Of a stretch of DNA of 64,000 bases, positions 46,878-55,577 are shown piece after piece. The position numbers and the translations under genes are program-made. This stretch comes from Bog-473 sp963728845. Lineage in GTDB: Bacteria; Actinomycetota; Acidimicrobiia; Acidimicrobiales; RAAP-2. The notes under the pieces were generated by a model that was not told the origin of the DNA, did not search any database, and saw only the letters and a program-made list of their open reading frames with translations. Where the stretch lies: contig CAVSLS010000041.1 in NCBI GenBank assembly GCA_963728845.1, forward strand, positions 186,001-250,000, in the 5' to 3' direction. Every line of letters begins with the position of its first letter. Positions within the stretch are counted from its first letter, which is position 1.

Positions 46878-47884
46878 TGGGCATCGGGTACTACCTCCAG
46901 TTCCCCTTCGCGCAGCACACGTTGGAGGCGGCGTTCATCGTGGCGATCAGCTGTGGCCTCATCGGGCCCTTCGTCATCACTCGCACGATGTCCTTCGCCG
47001 TCCACGGCACGAGCGAGCTCGCCTTCACCGGCGCCGTCGCCGGCCTGCTCGTCGCCGACAACCCGCTCGGCGGCGCGCTCGTCGGCGCGCTCGTGGTCGC
47101 CGCGTTGATCGGCATCCTCGGCCAGCGCGCCTCGGAGCGCGACTCGAGCATCGGCGTCATCCTGGCCGCCGGGCTGGGGCTCGGCGTCTTCCTCCTCGGC
47201 TACTACCACGGCTACGCCAGCGAGGCCCTGAACATCCTCTTCGGCAACATCTTCGGCATCAGCTCGAGCCAGATCCTCCTGCTCGGTGTCATCGCGATTG
47301 CAGTGGCGCTCGTCCTCACGGTCATCTGGCGCCCACTGCTGTTCGCGTCGGTCGACCCGGATGTGGCCCAGGCACGCGGCGTGCACACGGGGCTGCTCGG
47401 CATCGTGTTCCTCTTCGTGCTCGCCGTGACAGTGACCGAGGCGGCGCAGATCGTGGGCACGCTGCTGGTGCTCAGCCTGGCCATCACGCCGGCGGCGGCC
47501 GCCCAACGCCTGAGCGCCAACCCGTTCGTGGTGACGCTGTTGTCGATCGCCATGGCGGTGGCGGCAGCGGACGGCGGGCTGCTGCTCAGCTTCCAGTTCG
47601 CCACCGTCAAGCCCAGCGTGCTGATCGTCGCCCTCAGCTTCGCCTTCTATGTCGTGGCCCGCCTCGTCGGTCCCGCCGTGACGACCCGGCGCAGGCACCG
47701 GTCGGTGGCCCCGGACCTGGCAGAGTTGAGCCGGTGGCTGAGCTCGGCGACCAGCCGACGCGTGCCTCGCGCCGGACCAGGCAGGGCGAGGCGGTGCTCA
47801 ACGTCGTCCTCGGCTCGGACAACTTCCGCAGTGCCCAGGACATCCACGCCGAGCTGCGAGCCTCGGGCGAGACGGTGGGGCTGA
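46877..47884 (+). CDS. znuB: Zinc ABC transporter permease
   Basis: ABC-3 family permease with eight or so transmembrane helices: LIGPFVITRTMSFAVHGTSE (the conserved first helix-loop), SSIGVILAAGLGLGVFLLG, LLVLSLAITPAAAAQRLS. ATG 46877 overlaps the znuC stop (TGATG). The frame stays open to 47884, 150 bp into zur, but after RLVGPAVTTRRRHR the sequence is a shadow of the zur gene, so the true end is probably near 47730 and a base error may hide the stop. Membrane protein. Confidence 0.9.
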   Translation: MGIGYYLQFPFAQHTLEAAFIVAISCGLIGPFVITRTMSFAVHGTSELAFTGAVAGLLVADNPLGGALVGALVVAALIGILGQRASERDSSIGVILAAGLGLGVFLLGYYHGYASEALNILFGNIFGISSSQILLLGVIAIAVALVLTVIWRPLLFASVDPDVAQARGVHTGLLGIVFLFVLAVTVTEAAQIVGTLLVLSLAITPAAAAQRLSANPFVVTLLSIAMAVAAADGGLLLSFQFATVKPSVLIVALSFAFYVVARLVGPAVTTRRRHRSVAPDLAELSRWLSSATSRRVPRAGPGRARRCSTSSSARTTSAVPRTSTPSCEPRARRWG

Positions 47885-48147
47885 CCACGGTCTACCGGCA
47901 CCTGGCCCTGCTGACCGACGAGGGCCGGCTCGATGCGCTGCAGAGCGCCGACGGCGAGCTCGTCTACCGCCGCTGCCACTCCGAGGCCCACCATCACCAC
48001 GTGGTCTGCCGGACGTGCGGCCGCGGCACGGAGGTGGAGCTCCCGGACCTGGAGCGCTGGGCCGAGGCGACCGCGTCGGCCCTGGGCTACACCGATGTCA
48101 CCCACACGGTCGAGATCTTCGGCGTGTGCGCGAACTGCCGCGGCTGA
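47734..48147 (+). CDS. zur: Fur family regulator, probably Zur
   Basis: 137 residues from GTG 47734. Winged-helix (SAQDIHAELRASGETVGLTTVYRHLALLTDEGRL, shown in pieces as VGLTTVYRHLALL), the metal-rich HSEAHHHHVVCRTCG, and a second CxxC (CANC) near the C-terminus, which with CRTC forms the structural zinc site. The location with znuACB points to a zinc-responsive repressor rather than Fur. Its start overlaps the open frame of znuB. Intact. Confidence 0.9.
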   Translation: MAELGDQPTRASRRTRQGEAVLNVVLGSDNFRSAQDIHAELRASGETVGLTTVYRHLALLTDEGRLDALQSADGELVYRRCHSEAHHHHVVCRTCGRGTEVELPDLERWAEATASALGYTDVTHTVEIFGVCANCRG

Positions 48148-48165
48148 GCGCGCCGATGGAGCGGC

Positions 48166-49050
48166 TCAGGCCAGCTGGAACAGCCCGGCGTCGATCACCG
48201 TCTCGCCCCGCTGGGTCTCGGTGCGGAACCGGTAGGCGCCCGGCACCGTCTCGCCGATGTCCCACACCGACACGGTCAGGGTGTCGCCCGGCATGGTCGG
48301 CTTCGAGAAGCGGGCCCGCATAGCCCCGAAGCGCGACGGGTCCGAGCCGCACACGGTGTGGAGAAGGGCCCGCCCGGTGAAGCCGTAGGTGCACAGCCCG
48401 TGCAGGATCGGGCGGTCGAACCCGGCCCGCTTGGCGAAGGTCGGGTCCGAGTGCAGCGGGTTGCGGTCGCCCGACAAGCGGTAGAGCAGAGCCTGGTCGG
48501 GCCGCGTCGCGTAGGTCACCACCTCGTCGGGCTCGCGGGTGGGCAGTGGCTCGGCTGCCCGCGCGCTCTCCTCGTCCCCCTCGGGGTTCCGCGGACCGCC
48601 GAAGCCGCCGGCGCCCCGGATGAAGAGGGAGGTGCGGTTGGTGAAGGCCGGCTCCCCGCTGTCGGCATGGCGCGACTCGCTCTCGAGCACGACGAGCCCG
48701 GCCGATCCCTTGTCGTACATCCCGGCCACTCTCGTCGTGACCGACACCGTTCCCTTCGTCGGGATCTCGCCGTGCAGCCGGATGGCCTGCTCGCCGTGGA
48801 CCAGCATGGCCGGGTCGAAGTCACCGATGGAGGCCATGGCCCCCCCGCCCTGCCCGACGATCGTGGTGAAGGTGGGCAGGACCCGCTGGGCGATCCCGAC
48901 CGAGTTCTCGGTGGTCAGGTCGAGCTCGAACCCGGTCGGGTCGAGCGCGCCCGCTCCGACGCCCAGCGCGTACAACAGCGCGTCCTTGTGGTCCCACGAC
49001 CGCTCGGAGGGCTCGGAGGTGGCCCCCACCGCATCGAGATTCAGTCCCAT
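48166..49050 (-). CDS. MaoC-like enoyl-CoA hydratase 2, double hot-dog
   Basis: 294 residues (start taken as ATG at 49050, MGLNLD). Two hot-dog repeats; the C-terminal one has the hydratase 2 motif: YRLSGDRNPLHSDPTFAKRAGF and FDRPILHGLCTYGF. The Asp-Asn/His of GDRNPLH is the catalytic pair in (R)-specific enoyl-CoA hydratases. The N-terminal repeat carries VLPTFTTIVGQGG. Long two-domain versions act on bulky or long acyl-CoA chains, including sterol side chains in mycobacteria. Divergent from the MerR gene, with 110 bp between starts. Confidence 0.88.
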   Translation of the reverse strand: MGLNLDAVGATSEPSERSWDHKDALLYALGVGAGALDPTGFELDLTTENSVGIAQRVLPTFTTIVGQGGGAMASIGDFDPAMLVHGEQAIRLHGEIPTKGTVSVTTRVAGMYDKGSAGLVVLESESRHADSGEPAFTNRTSLFIRGAGGFGGPRNPEGDEESARAAEPLPTREPDEVVTYATRPDQALLYRLSGDRNPLHSDPTFAKRAGFDRPILHGLCTYGFTGRALLHTVCGSDPSRFGAMRARFSKPTMPGDTLTVSVWDIGETVPGAYRFRTETQRGETVIDAGLFQLA

Positions 49051-49111
49051 CGCTCGCACCTCTCTCCTGGTCGGATGTGACGGTATTTGATGTTACATGA
49101 TTCTCTGTCAT

Positions 49112-49122
49112 ACTTGTCAAGT
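49112..49122. promoter_or_regulatory. Palindrome between hydratase and MerR genes
   Basis: ACTTGTCAAGT is a perfect 11-bp palindrome in the 110-bp divergent region, which is more A/T-rich than the surroundings. It is a candidate operator for the MerR-type regulator, although classical MerR sites are longer. Confidence 0.4.
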
Positions 49123-49159
49123 GGGCAAAGCTCGCGGGGACAGAGAACAACAGACCGGG

Positions 49160-49576
49160 ATGACCATCGACGAGCTGGCCGCGGCGGCGGGGACGACGAC
49201 CCGGCGCATCCGGTCGTTCCAGACCCTCGGCCTGCTGCCCCACCCCGAGCTGCGGGGACGGACGGGGCTCTACGGCGCCCCGCACCGGGACCGCCTGTCC
49301 GCCATCCTCGGGCTCCAAGACGCCGGGTTCTCCCTCGAATCGCTCCGCATCCTCTTCGATGCGCTCGATGCCGGCAGGTCACTCGCCGCGGTCCTCGGTC
49401 TCGCCGCATCCCCGGCCGCGGCGAGCCGATCGTCCGATCCCGCCGGCGAGCCCGGCACGGACACCGCCGAGTTGTACGGCTTCGCCCAGCTGCAGCCCGC
49501 CGCGGCGCGACGCCGGGGCCGGCCGCTGCTGTCGGTCGTGCCCACCACCGTGTGGGACGAGAGCGAGGCGTCCTAG
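49160..49576 (+). CDS. MerR family transcriptional regulator
   Basis: 138 residues from ATG 49160 (an upstream frame exists but starts before the promoter-like region). The winged helix-turn-helix reads TIDELAAAAGTTTRRIRSFQTLGLLPHPE and GLYGAPHRDRLSAIL in successive parts; the C-terminal effector part is short and rich in Ala/Ser/Pro with no metal cysteines. It may regulate the divergent hydratase gene, hence a lipid or CoA-linked signal. Intact. Confidence 0.85.
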   Translation: MTIDELAAAAGTTTRRIRSFQTLGLLPHPELRGRTGLYGAPHRDRLSAILGLQDAGFSLESLRILFDALDAGRSLAAVLGLAASPAAASRSSDPAGEPGTDTAELYGFAQLQPAAARRRGRPLLSVVPTTVWDESEAS

Positions 49577-49646
49577 CGTTCTGCCCGGGGCGTGGGACCG
49601 GTTCGCCGGAAGGCCGGCTGCAGGGTGCTCGATATGGTCGCGAGCC

Positions 49647-50453
49647 GTGCCCCCACCGCCGCACCCGGCGCTTCCACTTGTCCCCTGGGACGAGGCGGCA
49701 CGGTTCGGGACCGCTGTCGCCGTGACCACCCGCTACGGCGGCGTGTCGCCCCCGCCCTACGGGACGCTCAACCTCGGGCTGCACGTGGGCGACCAGCCCG
49801 GCAACGTGGCGGCGAACCGCGCGCGGGCGGCGGCCGCCTTCGGCGTCGCCCTCGGCACCATGGTCTTCGCCCGGCAGGTCCACGGCGTCGGGGCCGTGCT
49901 CGTCGGCCCCGAGGACTGCGGGCGCGGCGTCGCCGCCGAGGAGGACGCCGTCGGGGACGCCGACATCCTCGTGACGTCGTCGCCCGGCGTCACCCTGGTC
50001 ATCCTCGTCGCCGACTGCGTCCCTCTCGCCCTGGTCGATCCGACCGCGGGCGTGCTCGCCGCCGTCCATGCCGGCTGGCGGGGCACCGCGGCCGGGGCGG
50101 TGCGCGAGGCGCTGGCCGCCATGCGGGTCATCGGTGCCCGCCCCGATCGGGTGGTGGCGTTCCTGGGCCCGGCCGTCCATCCCGCGCGCTACCAGGTCTC
50201 CGACGAGGTGCCGCGCGCACTGGCCGAGGCCGCGCGCCCCGCGCCACTCGAGCCCGCGGTGGCGCGGCCCGACGGTCCCGGCCATTGGCTGGTCGACCTG
50301 GACCTCGCCAACCGCCAACAGCTCGTCGCCGAGGGCGTGCGCGCCGAGCACATCTTCGGCAGCGGCGCCACGACCGACGACGATCCCTACTTCTCGGATC
50401 GGGCCGCACGACCATGCGGGAGGTTCGGCCTTCTGGCGCGGCTCTTGGGCTGA
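49647..50453 (+). CDS. pgeF: YfiH/PgeF (laccase-domain) family protein
   Basis: 268 residues from GTG. CNF1/YfiH-like copper/zinc fold: FARQVHGVGAV, VADCVPLALVD (metal Cys), AAVHAGWRGTAAGAV (metal His) and a conserved FLGPAV. Members remove mis-incorporated amino acids from peptidoglycan precursors (PgeF) or cleave purine nucleosides. Here it stands directly before murL and murD2, which favours a role in checking the second peptide residue. Intact; 67 bp before murL. Confidence 0.88.
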   Translation: MPPPPHPALPLVPWDEAARFGTAVAVTTRYGGVSPPPYGTLNLGLHVGDQPGNVAANRARAAAAFGVALGTMVFARQVHGVGAVLVGPEDCGRGVAAEEDAVGDADILVTSSPGVTLVILVADCVPLALVDPTAGVLAAVHAGWRGTAAGAVREALAAMRVIGARPDRVVAFLGPAVHPARYQVSDEVPRALAEAARPAPLEPAVARPDGPGHWLVDLDLANRQQLVAEGVRAEHIFGSGATTDDDPYFSDRAARPCGRFGLLARLLG

Positions 50454-50520
50454 GACCGGTACCCGGCCGACGGCGCCGTAGCATGGGGAGGCCCGGACGG
50501 CCGGGCGACCCTTTCCTGCG

Positions 50521-51870
50521 ATGCCTTCCCCCGACCAATTCCGCTACGACGGCTTCGCGATCGATCCGGCACGCTCGGTCGTGACCTGTCGCTACGCGAC
50601 CGGCTCCCACTCCTTCACCGAGCGGTTCACCTTCGGGACCGGTGGCGACTGGGACGATCCCGCGGTCCGGGCCGCCGTGCGCCTCCTCTACCTGCTGGCC
50701 GGCGTGTCGTACTACAAGACGACGGCCGCGCCGCTCATCGAGCTGGACGGGCCGACCACGCCGGAGGAGCGGGGCTTCCTGGCCGACTACTACCTCGGCG
50801 GTCTCGCCGAGTTCGCCTACCGCAACGGCCTCGACCTGCGCGGCCTGCCGCGTGTCGGGGCCCCGAGGCCGCCGGTCGTGCGCCCGCGCCCTACGACCCC
50901 GAGCCCGGCCGGCCCCTCATTCCGTTCGGCGGAGGAATCGACTCCATCGTGACGGTGGAGTCGATCTCGGCCGACCACCCGCGAGCCGCCCTGTGCGTCG
51001 TTGCCCCGCCGGGCGACCGCTTTGCCGCCATCGAGGAGTCGGCATCCGTGACGGGCCTGCCGGTCACGCGCATCGCCCGCGAGATCGATCCCCTCGTCCG
51101 CCGCTCGGACGAGCTCGGCTTCCTCAACGGGCACGTGCCGGTCACCGCCGTGATCACCGCGGCGGCGGTCGTCGCCGCGGTGCTCGAGCGCCGCGACGCC
51201 GTGGTGCTCTCCAACGAGTGGTCCGCGTCCGTGCCCACGCTCGTCGACGACGGCCGCGCCGTGAACCACCAGTGGTCCAAGGGCGAAGAGTTCGAACGCA
51301 GCTTTCGGGGAGCTCGTGCTCGCCACGCTCGGGCCCGGCCTCTCCGTCTTCTCCTACCTCCGCCCGCGCACCGAGCTGTGGGTGTCCGAGCGGTTCGCCC
51401 GACTCACCCGGTACCACGGGGCGTTTCGCAGCTGCAACCGTGCCTTCCACCAGGACCCGGCGCGGCGCCTCGACCAGTGGTGCGGCCGGTGCGACAAGTG
51501 CTGCTTCGTCGACCTCGTGCTCGCGCCCTTCATGCAGCGCTCCGATCTGGCCCTCGTGTTCGGCGGGGACGAGCCCCTCGAGAACGCCGCCAACGAGGGT
51601 CGGTTCCGCACGCTGCTCGGGCTGGGCGCCGACGCCAAGCCGTTCGAGTGCGTCGGTGACACCGAGGAGTGCCGGGCCGCCGCGCTGCTGACGGCGGAGC
51701 GGGGGGACCGGGCGGGCACCGCGGTCCTCCACACGTTGTGTGCCGAATTGGCCGCTGCGTCGCCCCCGGTGGCAGCGGGCGCGGACATGGCGGCGCTCCT
51801 CGCGCCGAGGGGCTCGCACCGCATCCCGGATCGCTATGCACCAGCCGATCTCCTGGTCCGCGCTCGCTGA
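50521..51870 (+). CDS. murL: MurL, UDP-MurNAc-L-Ala-L-Glu epimerase (two frame changes)
   Basis: MurL epimerises the terminal L-Glu of UDP-MurNAc-L-Ala-L-Glu to D-Glu using ATP, bypassing glutamate racemase. The parts in order: FRYDGFAIDPARSVVTCRY and LLYLLAGVSYYKT (frame 1); then from about 50875 PYDPEPGRPLIPFGGGIDSI and VVLSNEWSASVPT (frame 3); then from about 51303 ELWVSERFARL, FRSCNRAF and the cysteine cluster WCGRCDKCCFVDLVLAPFM (frame 1). FGGGIDS resembles a PP-loop. About 450 residues. murD2 overlaps its 3' end, as in Xanthomonas where the pair was described. Confidence 0.88.
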
Positions 51871-53166
51871 CGCGTCCGTCGGCGTCTGGGGGCTGGGCGT
51901 CGAGGGCGGGGCCAGCATCCGCCGCTTGGGGTCCATGGGCCGCACGCCGGTCCTGGTCGACGACGCACCGGCCTCGCCTTCTCTCGACGGGCTCGAGGTC
52001 CTCGCCACGGGTTCGGGGGGCCTGGCCGCGCTGCTCCGCTGCGACGTGGTGGTGAAGAGCCCGGGCATCAGCCGCTACCGCCCGGAGGTGGCGCAACTCG
52101 AGGCGGCGGGGGTGCCCGTCTGCGGCGGGCTCGGCCTGTTCATGGAGGAGGCCGATCCGACCCGCGTCGCCTGCGTCACGGGCACGAAGGGCAAGAGCAC
52201 GACGACGGCGCTGGCCGTGCACCTCCTGACCGGCCTCGGCTACCGCGCCCGGGCGGGCGGGAACATCGGGCAGCCGCCGTGGGACCCCGCAGCGGAGCCG
52301 GCGCCCGACTACTGGATCGTCGAGACGTCCAGCTACCAGGTTCCCGATCTGTGCCATGCGCCCCGCGTCGTCGCCGTGACCTCGCTTTCACCCGATCATC
52401 TCGACTGGCACGGGACGGTCGAGCGCTACTACGCCGACAAGCTCTCGCTGTGCACGAAGCCGGGCGTGGCGCTGGCCGCTGGCCGACGGCTCTGACGACG
52501 TGCTCCGTGCGCAGGCCGCGCTCCTCGGGCCCCATCTGCGAGTGGGTGACGGCGTCCGACGTCGAACGCGACGCCGCCTGGGCGGCGGCGCTCGGACTGC
52601 CGGGACCGCACAACGCGCGGAACGCGTCCATCGCCCGCGCCGTGCTCGCCGGCCTCGGCGTCCCCGCTGCGTCGGACGGTGAGCGCCTCGCCGAGGCGGC
52701 CCGGGGCTTCGGAGGGCTGCCCAGCCGCTGTCATTCGCTCGGAACGGTCGGAGCGGTCGAGTTCGTCGACGACAGCCTCTCGACGAACGTGTTGCCGGCG
52801 CAGGCGGCGCTGCGCGCCTTCGAGGACGAACCGGTTGCGCTGCTCGTGGGCGGTCACGACCGCGGGCTCGACTACACGCCGCTCGGCCGCAGCGTCGCGT
52901 CGCGGACGGCGCCGACTCTCGTCGTCACCATGCCCGACAACGGCCCGCGCATCGGGGCCGCGGTGCGAGCCGCCGCCGGCGACCGGGTGGAGGTGCTCGA
53001 TGCGGCGAGCCTCCAAGCGGCCGTCGAGACCGCGTTCGCCTGGGCGCGCTCGGGAGGTGTGGTGCTGCTGTCACCCGCCGCCCCCAGCTTCGGGCGGTTC
53101 CGTGACTACCGAGAGCGCGCCGCCGCGTTCGCGGCGGCCGCCGCCAGCTGCGGGACGCTCAGCTGA
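51836..53166 (+). CDS. murD2: MurD2-type UDP-MurNAc-L-Ala-L-glutamate ligase (frame changes)
   Basis: Mur ligase adding glutamate to UDP-MurNAc-L-Ala. Domain 1 VGVWGLGVEGGAS; P-loop TGTKGKSTTTALAVHLL; ETSSYQVPD and LSPDHLDWHGTVERYYADK. After frame changes near 52485 and 52545 come PHNARNASIARAVLAGLG and DDSLSTNVLPAQAALRAF, GGHDRGLDYTPL. About 440 residues. With murL it would form the L-Glu route; MurD2 in Xanthomonas takes L-Glu where ordinary MurD takes D-Glu. The overlap with murL (35 bp) supports the pairing. Ordinary murD may exist elsewhere in the genome. Confidence 0.85.
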
Positions 53167-53172
53167 GCGCTC

Positions 53173-53832
53173 TCAGGACGGTGCGCCGGCGGGCGCGAGC
53201 TCCTCACGCTCGGTGAGGAACAGCCACCACGAATCTGCCGAGACGATGGCGGCGGCGAGGACGACGTCGGGATCGGCCCCGAGCTCGGCCAGGGCCTCCA
53301 TCGACCACCCGGCGTGCTGCGCTTCTTGGGTGCGGTGCACGTCCCAGAATCGTGTGCCCTCCTCGTCGAGCCCGTAGTGGCGGCGCAGCCCGTCGGACTT
53401 GGAGCCCGCGATGTCCGCCGCCTGGACCTCGTAGGCGGCGACCATGGCCAGCGCCGCGGCAGGGTCGTTGGCCGCGGTGGTGCGCACGACCGCCAGCAGC
53501 GCCGCCGTCGACGGCGTGGCTCGCACGTCGGGTGCTGCACCGGTCGCGCTGGCGAAGGACTCGAAGAGCTCGGCGTGGGGCTCGGGGGACCCGAGCTCGT
53601 CGGCGAGGTTCGCCTCCACCAGGTCACGGGCCCTCCCCTCCGGGAGGGCACCCGCGATGGCCGACAGCGTCCCGGGAAGTGCCCGCTCGATGTGCCGGTA
53701 CTGCTCGGCGTAGGACGCCAGCTCGCCCTCCGACAGGGAGCCCGCTTCCCAGCGACGATAAAAGGGGTGCGATAGCAAATGACGCCCGACAATCGCCTCA
53801 GCTAGCACCTCACGAATCCGTTGAGTGTGCAT
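53173..53832 (-). CDS. CADD-like diiron heme-oxygenase-fold protein, candidate pABA synthase
   Basis: 219 residues of the PqqC/TenA-like all-helical fold. Candidate metal ligands Glu79, His86, Glu135, His166, Glu170 and His173 have the same spacing as the diiron site of chlamydial CADD (E81, H88, E142, H174, D178, H181); Tyr25 in HPFYRRW matches CADD Tyr27 and Lys145 in AGSKSD matches CADD Lys152, the self-sacrificed residues. CADD makes p-aminobenzoate from its own tyrosine. I therefore infer a self-sacrificing pABA synthase; other members of this fold are fatty-acid or N-oxygenases. Convergent with murD2. Confidence 0.7.
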   Translation of the reverse strand: MHTQRIREVLAEAIVGRHLLSHPFYRRWEAGSLSEGELASYAEQYRHIERALPGTLSAIAGALPEGRARDLVEANLADELGSPEPHAELFESFASATGAAPDVRATPSTAALLAVVRTTAANDPAAALAMVAAYEVQAADIAGSKSDGLRRHYGLDEEGTRFWDVHRTQEAQHAGWSMEALAELGADPDVVLAAAIVSADSWWLFLTEREELAPAGAPS

Positions 53833-53842
53833 CGGCGCACAC
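53825..53842. promoter_or_regulatory. Inverted repeat at the start of the CADD-like gene
   Basis: GTGTGC and GCACAC are separated by 6 bases and overlap the start codon region of the minus-strand gene at 53,832; downstream towards 53,905 the divergent gene begins. It could be an operator or an mRNA hairpin controlling initiation. Confidence 0.35.
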
Positions 53843-53904
53843 TATCCCGTCGGTGCATTGAGTCAATTGGGCAGGCCAGGGCCGACCAGCGCCACAATCG
53901 CGGG

Positions 53905-54786
53905 GTGCTCAGCCTGGTCTGCTTCATCGCGGGTGGGCTGCTCGGCTGGGGCGCGGCGCAGGGTGGGGCGCGGATGCAGCGGGTCTGGCCCGTCGTCCTG
54001 CGAACCCAGATCCTGCTCACGTCGGCGACCCTGTCGCTGGTGGCGGCGTGGCGGCTGACGTCGGCCACCCAGCTGCTCGGCCCCGTCGCCCTGGCCGCCG
54101 GCCTCTGGCTCATGCTCGGGGCGACGCTGGCCACGCGGGGACGGCGCGGCATCGGTGAGGTGGCTCTCGAGGCGTGGGCCGTCAGCCCCAACAGCGGCTT
54201 CTGGGTCGTTCCGGCGGCGACGGCCTTCGCTGGGTCGACCGGGACGATGATCGCCGTCCTGGCCAACGTGCTCACCACCGCCTGGGGGGCGGTGGAGGTC
54301 CACCTGATGCGCCGGGATGCCCCGCTCCGCCAGCGCCGCGCCACCTCGTGGGTCGACCAGTCCCCGATCCTGGCGTCACTCGTCGGGCTCGCGCTCCACC
54401 TCGCCGGACCGGCGCCGTCGTGGACGGCCGAAGTCCTGGTCCTGGCCGGCCCCCTGCTGGCCTTCTCCGGAGCGGCCCTGTTCACCGGCTCGGTGATCCA
54501 TCCGCACAATCTCTCGGTGGCCCGCCCGCAGCACGCCATCCGCCGCTGGGCGACGCTGACCGTCGTGCGGGTCGCCTACTACCTGCTGGTTGCGCTGGCG
54601 GCGTCCCTTGCAGGGTCGACCCCGCTTCTGGTCGTCGCCGTCCTCAGCGGCCTCAGTGCGCCGTCGTTCCAACCGATTCAGCTCGCGGTGCTCTACGGGT
54701 ACCGATCGGAGGTCGTCGTGGCGGCCGTGCGCTGGGGTTGGCTCCTGGCGCCACTCGGGCTGGGACTGGCCGCACTGGTGCGCTAG
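53905..54786 (+). CDS. Multi-pass membrane protein, AEC transporter-like
   Basis: 293 residues from GTG 53905 (VLSLVCFIAGG), chosen because the longer frame overlaps the divergent promoter. About 9-10 hydrophobic segments; SPNSGFWVVPAATAFAG and LSGLSAPSFQPIQLAVLYGY are in the positions of the conserved P/N motifs of the auxin-efflux-carrier/bile-acid transporter fold. The substrate is unknown. It may export or import a small organic acid. Intact. Confidence 0.65.
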   Translation: MLSLVCFIAGGLLGWGAAQGGARMQRVWPVVLRTQILLTSATLSLVAAWRLTSATQLLGPVALAAGLWLMLGATLATRGRRGIGEVALEAWAVSPNSGFWVVPAATAFAGSTGTMIAVLANVLTTAWGAVEVHLMRRDAPLRQRRATSWVDQSPILASLVGLALHLAGPAPSWTAEVLVLAGPLLAFSGAALFTGSVIHPHNLSVARPQHAIRRWATLTVVRVAYYLLVALAASLAGSTPLLVVAVLSGLSAPSFQPIQLAVLYGYRSEVVVAAVRWGWLLAPLGLGLAALVR

Positions 54787-54801
54787 TTGCTGGTCAGTCG
54801 T

Positions 54802-55577
54802 TCACGCGAAGTCCGGTGGCCGCTTCTCGTGGAAGGCCGCGATGCCTTCGGCGTAGTCGTCGCCCGAGTAGACGTCGTGTCGCAGCTGGTTGATCCACTG
54901 GGAGTCCTGCGCCGACAGGGCGACGGCGCGCACGAACGTGGTGGCCTGGAGCTTGTAGGCGCGGATCGCCTCGCCCGATCGGCTCCGCACTCGCCGTGCC
55001 AGCGCGTAGGCGCGGTCCTCCAGTGCGTCGGCGGCCACAGGTGGTTCAAGATCCCCACCTCGTAGGCGCGCTCGGCCGGAATGAGATCGGCCGTCATGAT
55101 GAGCTCGTTCACCACGTTGAGCGGAAGCCGCGCCAGGAAGTACTGGATCCCTGACGCCGAGTACGGCAGGCCGAGGCGCGCGGGTGTCACCGCGAAGGCG
55201 GCAGTCTCGTCGGCGACGACCAGGTCACAGTTCAGGAGGAGGTCGCACGCGCCACCCCACACCGTCCCGTGCACCATGGCGATGACCCCTTCCGGGTAGC
55301 CGCGGACGGCACGCAACAGCTCCTCGAGCGGATCGGCGAACGGGAGCGGGTCCACGCCCCGCACGGGGAGCTCGTCGATGTCGTGGCCGGCGGACCAGAC
55401 GTCGACCGGGGTCGCGGTCCGGATGACCACCGCTCGTACTCCTTGACGCTCGAACCCGTCCAGCGCCCGCAAGAGCTCCTCGACCGTTCCGACGCCCAGC
55501 GCGTTCCGCTTGGTGGCGTTGTCCAGCGCGAGCGTGCCGACCTTGTCCTCGACGGTCGCCCGGACCGTGGCGGCCAT
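54802..55577 (-). CDS. scpB: Methylmalonyl-CoA decarboxylase, crotonase family (frame interrupted)
   Basis: About 259 residues. Oxyanion-hole segments SAGHDIDELPVRGVDPLPF and HGTVWGGACDLLL, TPARLGLPYSASGI, and the C-terminus NQLRHDVYSGDDYAEGIAAF, ending EKRPPDFA, match E. coli ScpB (YgfG) almost motif by motif. ScpB converts methylmalonyl-CoA to propionyl-CoA. The frame changes near 55035, after VGILNHL. The start overlaps the CGNR gene stop by one base (TGATG), so a regulator and enzyme are cotranscribed. Other crotonase roles are possible. Confidence 0.83.
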
